A stretch of 64,000 nucleotides of DNA, from the NCBI RefSeq assembly GCF_019393635.1, contig NC_057861.1, forward strand, positions 458,980,330 through 459,044,329, written 5' to 3'. Of the stretch, positions 56,580 through 64,000 are shown piece by piece. Source of the stretch: Dromiciops gliroides (taxonomy: Eukaryota; Chordata; Mammalia; Microbiotheria; Microbiotheriidae). The first letter of the stretch is position 1; each line of letters starts with the position of its first letter. The position numbers and the translations under genes are program-made. A model generated the notes under the pieces. That model was not told the origin of the DNA and searched no databases. It saw only the letters and a program-made list of their open reading frames with translations.

Positions 56580-57497
56580 TTCCTCTCAGGTGTTCTTCAG
56601 TTTGTTATTTAATATGATTTTCTTATACCATTACTGCCTAAGGCTTAGAGAAGACTATTTCCAAGGCTGGACAGCAGACTTTGTATTTATGTTCCTTTTG
56701 GGGGGACTCGCTATGACTCTTTTCAGTTTGTTCGTGAGCTTAGTTTTCTTGGGCCAGGCCTTTCACCATTATGCTTGTCGGGGTGTGAATCCGAAGGAAT
56801 CCACATATTCACATGAATTTCTTTGGCCTTCTCAATTTCCAGGCCCCCTTTCTGCCCTGGATCCTCCTGGGCTTTTCCTTGTTACTGGGCAACTCCATCA
56901 TTGTGGACCTCCCGGGAATTGCAGTTGGATGCATATATTTTTTCTTGCTCCCTAAAGGGGAAGCAAGAATTCTGAAAACACCTGCTATTTTGAAGGCAAT
57001 TTTTGATACGCCAGATGATGATTCCAACTACAACTTTTTACCTGAAAAGCAACCAGGAGGCTTTGCATGAGGTGAAGGCCAATACCTCAGAGGCTAGGAG
57101 GGCTGTGCTGAGTGCTAAATCTACCTGGGAAGGAAGGGCTCCAAGGAGATCTCCTCTGGGATGCTTTTACTTTTTGTTTCAGACGTGTGGACACATCTAA
57201 CAACCTTCCAATTTTTAAATACAGAAGCACTTTATGCAGTGGTACCTCCAGGGGAAATCCAGGCGACCTCTACAGCAGCTTGACCATTATTTACACTGGC
57301 ACTGAAAGTGTAACCTATTGGAGCCAAAAACAGGGAAAAGACACTTGCTGCCCCCTCTGTGACAAGTTCATACTTGTGTGAGAAAGCACAAGGCAGAACT
57401 TTCTCCTTCTGTTCTTGGGCGGAAGAGCTGGTCAGAGAGGACAAAAATAAAACCGAATTCATTCTCTCTCACTGGAAAAAACAACAACAAAAAAAGA
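56580..57497 (+). pseudogene. DERL2: DERL2 (Derlin-2) processed pseudogene, 5'-truncated
   Basis: Intronless, 5'-truncated copy of Derlin-2, an ER membrane rhomboid-like protein of the ER-associated degradation channel. One frame reads [20 protein letters not shown], then [20 protein letters not shown] and SLVFLGQAF. After a frameshift near 56765-56815 the next frame reads [58 protein letters not shown] and a C-terminal PGGFA. The N-terminal ~90 residues are absent and a stop replaces Trp in the parental GGFAWGEGQ. A ~400-nt 3' UTR ends with AATAAA near 57443 and an A-rich tail at about 57477-57497, typical of L1-driven retroposition. Confidence 0.92.
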
Positions 57498-57616
57498 CAA
57501 CCCTAAAATACCAACCAACCCTGGGCTTGACATTTGCCATGGGTCAGGGAATACTAATGTGGATGCAGTTGCCCTCTCTCATGGGCCACATGAATTTGAA
57601 GCTATGGGGATATCCT

Positions 57617-57846
57617 TGTTGTTGCTGTTTGTCCTTCATTCTGGAAGAGGACTATGACATTAGGGTGATGTTGTGACTTGGATTTTAAGTGAGGAAGGGC
57701 TGTGCATAGTCATCAGCCTCACTTTCTCCTCCAGGGCAATCCAGGTCCCAGATGTTTTTAAGGCAAGTCACACAGTGAAATTTGAACTCAAGTCCTCCCA
57801 ACTTCAGGGCCAGTGCTCTATCTACTGCACCACCTAGCTGCCCCTA
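57617..57846 (-). mobile_element. Composite SINE: common head with an RTE-type tail
   Basis: Reading right to left, it begins with the same head as the other SINEs (complement of CACCACCTAGCTGCCCC), passes a shortened core and ends in the RTE-type tail (complement of TTTGTCCTTCATTCTGGAAG AGGAC). The tail matches the fragment at 10886-11215. Confidence 0.65.
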
Positions 57847-58790
57847 ATGGGGATATTCATAGATGGGGTGATGTGTGATACCTAGGAAGATGGACCTTTG
57901 TAATAGAAAAGTGCATCTGAGAATTGGGGACTTCCAAATTCAAGTATGTATCACATTTATGATATGTTTATGATCTGTTTCCTTCTCAAGAGCCAGATTC
58001 TTTCTCCATCACTAACTCACCACTGACTTCCAGAGGTGACAATGAACTGGCTTTCTTGCAATTTAAAGGCCACCGGGGGATGTGACTGATACTTCAGCTA
58101 GCCAATGACAATTGTCCTTATAATCCATAAAGTTTGAATGAGGAACTTCAGATTTCCTAAAGAACCAACAGAATATAAATGCTTCTCAATAAGTGCTTTA
58201 CAAGCAGGAAAAAGCCACTCCCAGTTTTGTACCCTTTATAGTCTGCAAGGAGAACACTCAGAGAGCAAGCCTCTCGAGGTTTCATGCCTTTTACAAATTG
58301 CTCATGCCAACACTCTAAAAGGGGCAAAACCGTAACACCTTATTTCTGTTACTTGGGGAACTGAATTAATCAGGAATTGATTGTCTGATCCATGTCCTTG
58401 CTACACTGTCCCTTCCATCTCCACACTCTCTATAGATTTCTGCTACTCCCCAGGTGTCTCCACAGATGCAATATTGTCTGGGAAAAGGCTGCTTCTAGGT
58501 TTAGTCTTCCCTAGCTGTATGAATAGAGGTTACCTCGGGGTCAGGGTAGACTTAAATTCTCTAAATCTCTGGAAGGTATCAATACTTATATCCCTCCTCA
58601 ATGGAGTCAGAAGCATTCTCTGGTACAACTGATATCTTGTCTCCTCTTTCTCCCCTTTGTTGCTGACCTAGAGATCTTTAGCTCCCGTCTCAGGTGGTTG
58701 AGAGATATGTCACACCTTTGTTGTTCTGACTTTTTGGCTTTATAGTCAGGGTTTACTTGAAGCACAGAGCTTTTTGTCATAAGATAGGAA
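57847..58790. other. Intergenic tract, nothing firmly recognised
   Basis: No gene seen. Pyrimidine-rich sequence at 58380-58640 could be an old LINE piece, but I cannot place it. Confidence 0.4.
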
Positions 58791-58794
58791 TAGA

Positions 58795-58890
58795 CTTTAA
58801 AAGTCTTATTACATCCATCTCACTCTGCTTTCTAACACAGTGCCTTGCATATATCCATTGCTTGATAAATTCTTATTGAATCGAATTAGC
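58795..58890 (+). mobile_element. L2 3' end fragment
   Basis: Reads AACACAGTGCCTTGCATATA, then GCTTGATAAATTCTTATTGA, the sense L2 terminus. Confidence 0.55.
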
Positions 58891-59322
58891 TGATCTATAT
58901 AGCTTTTCCAGGTCCTGGTCATTTCTCTCCTGGACTGTTCACTCTGCTTCTCTGGGCTGTTAACTTTAGGAAGTCCATAATCTCCTTATCATAGTGTTCT
59001 CCCATTCTACCCTACTCCTTACCAATTTCCTATTTCTTACAAATTCAGTGATGAAAATTCGTTTTTATACTCTGCTGTAAAATCCTTCTCCAGAGACCCT
59101 AGGCCATCTTATTCATTCTTTCTTTAGACCATTTGACTGTGTCTCTTTCACTCAAAAATCTGATCTGTCTTCCAGATCACCTTCTAAAATCATCCCCAGA
59201 TCCTGACAGATCACTCAGTTATCTCTTCCATTATTTAAATAGTAGATCTTAGAATCCTAAACATTCTTTGAATATGTCCTTGACTCTACAAGAGAGAATC
59301 ATAATTTCTTCCAGAACCAACC

Positions 59323-60895
59323 CTGTCTTTTTTTAAATCATAAAAGTATTTTAATTCTTTTCCAGTTACATGTGAAGATAGTTTTCAACATTTGATTTCT
59401 TAAGATTTTTAGTTCCAGGGGGCAGCTAGGTGGCACAGTGGATAAAGCACTGACCCTGGATTCAGGAGGACCTGAGTTCAAATCTAGCCTCAGATACTTG
59501 ACACTTACTAGCTGAGTGACCCTGGGCAAGTCACTTAAACTTCATTGCCCCCCCCCAAAAAGATTTTTATTTCCAAATTTTTCTCCCATCCTCCCTTCCC
59601 AGGATAGAAAGCATCTGATATAGGTTATATATGCACAATCACATTAAACATATTTCTGCATTAGTCATATTGTGAAAGAAGAATCAGAACAAAAGGGGAA
59701 AACCTCAAAAAACAAAAACAAAGTAGAAACAGCATAGTTCATTCTGCATTCAGAATCTACAATTCTTTTTCCTGGATGTGGAGAATGTTTTCCATGAGGA
59801 GTTCTTTGGAGTTGTCTTGGATCATTGTATTGCTGAGAAGAGTTAAGTCTATCACTTAATCATCATACAATCATCACACAATGTTGCTGTTACTCTGTAC
59901 AATGCTCTCCTGGTTCTCTTCACTTCACTCAGCATCAGTCCACTTAAGTCCAGGTTTTCCTGAAATCTGCCTGCTCATCATTTCTTATAGCACAATAGTA
60001 TTCCATTACATTCATATACCACAACTTGTTCAGCCATTCCCCAATTGTTGGGCATTCCCTCAAATTCCAATTCTTTGCCACCACAAAAAGAGGTGCTATA
60101 AATATTTTTGTACATGTAGGTCCTTTTTCCTTTTTTATGATCTCTTTGGGATACAGACCTAGTAGCAATATTATTGAGTCAAAGGGTATGCACAGTCCCA
60201 TAGCCCTTTGGCCATAGTTCCAAATTGCTTTCCAGAATGGCTGGCTCCACCAACAATGCATTAGTGTTCCAATTTTTCCACAGCTTCTCCAACATTTATT
60301 ATTTTCTTTTTTTGTCATATTAGCCAATCTGATAGGTATGAGGTGGTACCTCAGAGTTATTTTAATTTGCATTTCTCTAATCAATAGTGATTTAAAGCAT
60401 TTTTTCATATGGCAATAGATAGCTTTAATTTCTTCATCTGAAAATTGCCTGTTCATATCCTTTGACCATTTCTCAATTGGGGAATGACTTGTGTTTTTAT
60501 AAATTTGATTTAGTTCCCTATATATTTTAGAAATGAGGTCTTTATCAGAAACACTGTCTGTAAAAATTGTTTCCCAGCTTTCTGCTTCCCTTCTAATTTT
60601 GGCTGCATTGCTTTTGTTTGTACAAAATCTTTTTAATTTAATGTAATCAAAATCATCCATTTTGCATTTCATAATATTCTCAATCTCTTGTTTGGTCATA
60701 AATTGTTCTCCGCTCCATAGATCTGAGAGGTAAACTATTCCATCCTCTCTGAATTTACCTGTGGTATCACCCTTTATGTCTAAATCATGTACCTATTTTG
60801 TGCTTATTTTGGTATATGGTGTAAGATGTTGGTCTATGCCTAGTTTCTGCCACACCCTCTTCCAGTTTTCCCAGAAGATTTTGTCAAATACTGAG
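59323..60895 (-). mobile_element. 5'-truncated L1 with ORF2 C-terminal frame and target duplication
   Basis: On the minus strand an uninterrupted 251-codon frame (60699-59944) encodes the ORF2 C-terminal part: MTKQEIENIMKCKMDDFDYI, KLKRFCTNKSNAAKI, LSKIYRELNQIYKNT-like LISKIYRELNQIYKNTSHSP, IEKWSKDMNRQFSDEEI, and CPTIGEWLNKLWYMNVMEYY CAIRNDE. A 3' UTR follows to 59323. CAGAACCAACC at 59312-59322 and 60896-60906 is an 11-bp target duplication. The element is truncated in the reverse transcriptase/C-terminal region. The SINE at 59418-59559 is a later insertion. Confidence 0.88.
59418..59559 (+). mobile_element. CORE-type SINE inside an L1 3' UTR
   Basis: Sense copy. AAGATTTTTAGTTCCA (59402-59417) and AAGATTTTTATTTCCA (59560-59575) flank it. 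Confidence 0.92.
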
Positions 60896-60906
60896 CAGAA
60901 CCAACC

Positions 60907-62199
60907 TAGTTGAAACAAGTAACTATAAATATTCTCATTTTCAAATATTGTGAATACTTTAAAGTATTTCTTTAATCTTATTTATTTGTTTGTTCACTGA
61001 GTTAAATTAGTCTTGTCTTATGTATATACATATGTTCCTTGAGAGTAGAAATAAGGCAACATGAGTTACCTTGTAGAACTTCTCATTATAGCATTCTCTG
61101 ACAATTGCTTACTAAATATCTTGAATAACAATGCTTTCTGGTATACAATGAATCATCAAGGCTAAATCAGAAAGCTCAAGAATACCTTTGTAGGTCATCA
61201 AACCTCTTTAATATTCGGCTTACTTTGACCTACATGTGACGATTTTGAAAATATTCTAGAACTTTCCCCCCAAAATTGTTGAAATATTATCTCAAGAAAA
61301 TTGTTTAGTTTATTAGAAATCATACCAAGATAATAACATGGACAGACTGAAAATTCTTCCTATGTTTAGAAGAGTTTTGCTTAGAGAGGCACTGGATGAA
61401 TAGCTGTTGTTTTTGGACTGCTCCCTAGAAACAAACTGTTCCATTTCAAAGTTACACTCAGTGAATAAAACATGCTTGTAAACCGCCCCCCCCACACAAA
61501 ATAAACTTTGCTTTGTTCTTTATTTTAGTTATGTTATGTTACGTTATACTTCAGTGCTTTTTCTATGTTACCCAAGGGGTAGTTTTATTTGCACTCCTGG
61601 GTATCTCATTAATTTTGTCTGTTGATGGAATTGTTGATTTTCACCTATAACCTTGAAGCTAATGAGGAGCAGTAATAAGTAGAAACATGATTTTCTTCAA
61701 CCTGTCAAGCATTCTAATAACAATTGTTACAAATCCATTTGTACATCTACCATTGCCCTGTTGACTTACCAAGAAATTAGCAGGGAGCTAAATTTCTCCC
61801 CAGCCATTTATGTGACATATAACTCTTTATCAGAGTTATATCAGGTACCACAAAAGAAAAGAACTCTCTTTCTCATCATTGTTGGTTCTCCTCTGTCCAC
61901 CTTGTATACATTTTCATGAGTTCAGAGATAGAATGTCCAGAGACCGGTTATGTCACATATGATCTTCCCAGTGCAGTAGAGTTGAGGTCAGCCAAAAGAG
62001 CTACTGCTTTGCTGTCCTTCCTTTTCCCTTTGAAAAAACATCTGTGCTGTCTCACAGGTCACTGAACAAATATCTAAATATTCTTTAAGGTAATTTGACC
62101 AACCCCTCAGTACTAATTTCCTGAACAGAAAGAACTTGAAACACTGCTAGATATCATGGGGATAATAAGGCTGTTGGAAGAGAAACCACAGGATTAGTT
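60907..62199. other. Intergenic tract with no recognised gene
   Basis: AT-rich sequence. A possible old L2 end near 61030-61130 is too weak to call. Nothing else seen. Confidence 0.45.
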
Positions 62200-62345
62200 A
62201 TTTATCTATATATATTTATTCCATACTAGATTGTGAGTTCCATCAGGACAGGGATCCTGTTTTATTGAATCTTTAGATCTGTCCTGGAACTAAAATATAG
62301 TTGGTGTTTAAGAGATATTTGTTGCAGTTGAAGTATTTAGCAGAA
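62200..62345 (+). mobile_element. L2 3' end fragment
   Basis: Reads ACTAGATTGTGAGTTCCATC, AGGACAGGGATCCTGTTTTA, then TTGGTGTTTAAGAGATATTT, the standard sense end of L2. Confidence 0.7.
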
Positions 62346-62532
62346 ATAGACTTGACCCTGTGGGGGTAGTAACAATAAACACTTTAGAGTAGGGTGGGAA
62401 GTCTGACTATGGATGTTTATAGATTTAGCAGAAATGGAAAACACTTGCAGAGATCCATCTCCAGTTTTTAAGGAAAAAAGGATATCATAGAAGAAACTGA
62501 ACTCCCTATTTTAAAAAAAAACCAAAACAGAT

Positions 62533-62590
62533 CCCTGGGGAAGTAATTTAACCCTCATTGCCCCTCCCAAAATAAATAAATAAATAAATA
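62533..62590 (+). mobile_element. Severely 5'-truncated SINE with (AAAT)n tail
   Basis: Only the last ~35 bases of the core remain (CTGGGGAAGTAATTTAACCC), followed by an (AAAT)n tail. AAAACAGAT at 62524-62532 and 62591-62599 shows it inserted in this short form. Confidence 0.7.
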
Positions 62591-62614
62591 AAAACAGATA
62601 GCTCCCTGAATGAG

Positions 62615-62705
62615 GAACATGAGGATCTGTGCCTCAGTTTCCTCATCTGTATAATGGTTGGACTCGATGGCCTCTAAAGGCCCTTCCAGAACTAAGTATG
62701 AGATC
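62615..62705 (+). mobile_element. MIR-like 3' fragment
   Basis: Reads CTCAGTTTCCTCATCTGTAT, AATGGTTGGACTCGATGGCC, TAAAGGCCCTTCCAGAACTA. Confidence 0.65.
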
Positions 62706-62874
62706 CTATATTCATTGTTGATAAGAATGTGAACAAGCTGGACAAATTGAGCAGCATAAACAGTTTTTTTTCCTGAACTTGTGATTTTGTTTATATAGAG
62801 AACTCCTGGTGAGGTCACTTTCTCTACCAATGAAAATTGGATCTGGTTCCACAACTTATTGACTTAGGGAGTTG

Positions 62875-62998
62875 CCAGGTTACTGAGCGGTTAAGTGACT
62901 TGCCTGGGGTCACACAGCCAGCTAGTATGTGTCAGAGGCAGAAACTCAACCCAGGTTGTCCTAATTCAGAGGCCAACATTCCATCCTCTTTGCCACTG
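62875..62998 (-). mobile_element. MIR-like SINE
   Basis: Reads GGTTAAGTGACTTGCCTGGG, GTCACACAGCCAGCTAGTAT, then CCATCCTCTTTGCCACTGA, the antisense MIR order. Confidence 0.7.
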
Positions 62999-63008
62999 AT
63001 AGTTTTTT

Positions 63009-63166
63009 TTGTTTTGTTTTGTTTTCTTTTTGCGGGGCAATGAGTGTTAAGTGACTTGCCCAGGGTCACACAACTATTAAGTATCAAGTGTCTGAGGCCA
63101 AATTTGAACTCAGGTCCTCCTGAATCCAGGGCTGGTGCTTTATCCACTGTGCCACCTCGCTACCCC
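63009..63166 (-). mobile_element. CORE-type SINE next to a MIR
   Basis: Reverse copy. TGATAG(T/C)T borders both sides, a short target duplication at the end of the MIR. Confidence 0.88.
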
Positions 63167-63844
63167 CATGATAGCTCTTAATGTGAAACACACATGAGAA
63201 AATTGTGGGTGAAAATCTTTTATATGTTTTTAATATGTGAAATCCCTAAGTGTCCCTAGTGACCTGTTTTTTTCTTATATCTAGGACAATGATAGTAGAG
63301 GTTCAATTGTCTTTTTCTACTGCTAGTGCTGATTATTCATGAAAGTCAGCAAAACTCAGAGCTCCTGGATTGGGGAAGAAATTGATTTTCTTTCCCTAAA
63401 CTTTGGGCAGACATTAACCCGTGTGCCTGATACTTTGTAAAATCTGAGTCACTAAATTCCCCAGCACGCACCACCCCTTTTTAAAAAGATTCAATCAAAA
63501 TTAGCTTATCTTTATCTGGAGACCAAACCTATCATCAGAGTTCAAACACCAAGTAAATAAGGCTTAAAAAAAACACAACAGAAAAACTCTCTGAAGTTAG
63601 TGATGCTATTTGCCAGGTAGTGATAAGGTTGGGGAAAGAGAGAAGAGAGAGTAGATAAATCCACAAGGTCTAGAAGTACCATTTGGTAGACACAGACAGA
63701 TGAGCAGATAATTCTGTGTGTAGATCACTGAGGGAAGAAAAGCTCCAGCTGGAAATACTTGTGGTAAGTTGGGGTAAAAACTTTTCCACTTGAGGTTACC
63801 TACTACAACTTGAGGGAGCTCCTCAGCACCCACACCACCTTTTT
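63167..63844. other. Intergenic tract, nothing recognised
   Basis: No gene, RNA or named repeat seen. Confidence 0.5.
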
Positions 63845-63996
63845 TTGTTTTGTTTTGAGTGAGGCAATTGGGGTTAAGTGACTTGCCCAAGGTCACACAG
63901 CTAGTAAGTGTTAAGTGTCTGAGGTCAGATTTGAACTCAGGTACTCCTGACTCCAGGGCCAGTGCTCTATCCACTGCACAACCTAGCTGCCCCGCC
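63845..63996 (-). mobile_element. CORE-type SINE at the window edge
   Basis: Reverse copy, GTGAGGCAATTGGGG subfamily, preceded by a TTTTG tract. Its right flank is cut by the end of the window. Confidence 0.88.
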
Positions 63997-64000
63997 ACAC

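Noticed and set aside
1129-63998. Many 60-100-codon frames containing VTQLVSVKCLR, LTLTSCVTLGKSLNPHCP or TAPPSCP
   Set aside because: They are the SINE core and head read in different frames; the recurrence comes from the repeat, not from a gene family.

Overview
The window looks like nuclear DNA of a marsupial, most likely an Australian one. About 35 copies of one tRNA-headed SINE with a MIR-like core are scattered over both strands, beside ancient MIR and L2 copies, marsupial-type L1 and half-L1 (HAL1-like) elements, and pieces with RTE/BovB-like tails. The SINE resembles what I remember as WSINE1, but I could not search a repeat library. No bacterial-type genes, CRISPR arrays or operons are present.

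The one real protein-coding gene I can support is CPT2 (mitochondrial carnitine O-palmitoyltransferase 2), complete in five exons on the minus strand. Exon 1 is 35694-35914 in a CpG island, exon 2 is 34376-34456, exon 3 is 32473-32579, exon 4 is 27340-28641 and exon 5 is 7677-8005. The joined CDS is 2040 nt (679 residues plus stop), with all phases consistent and exons 2 and 3 exactly the human lengths (81 and 107 nt). Intron 4 is 19.3 kb and holds most of the interesting repeats: a HAL1-like L1 inserted with target duplications into an older RTE-like LINE, another internally deleted L1, a long L2, an old LTR, many SINEs and a PFDN2 retrocopy.

The flanks hold no other intact gene. The left flank (1-7676), downstream of CPT2, contains an L1 3' end, an L2 carrying a dimeric SINE, more SINEs, LTR fossils and a putative CPT2 3' UTR. 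The right flank (36 kb to the end), upstream of CPT2, holds a NUDT6 processed pseudogene (38.2-39.3 kb), BovB-tailed SINE pieces (41-42.6 kb), a nested minus-strand L1 complex (44.6-49.6 kb), L2 pieces, a degraded endogenous retrovirus trace (51.2-52.1 kb), an unexplained 54-56.5 kb tract with a 63-bp inverted repeat, a DERL2 processed pseudogene (56.6-57.5 kb) and a 5'-truncated L1 with a clean target duplication (59.3-60.9 kb).

I do not see a new molecular system. The best leads are in transposon biology: two L1 copies on opposite strands that appear to share one internal deletion junction, a full-ended HAL1-like element, an in-frame 77-codon tandem duplication in an L1 ORF2 end, a SINE dimer between one pair of target duplications, one SINE head carried by different tails, and an unclassified ~228-bp repeat present twice.
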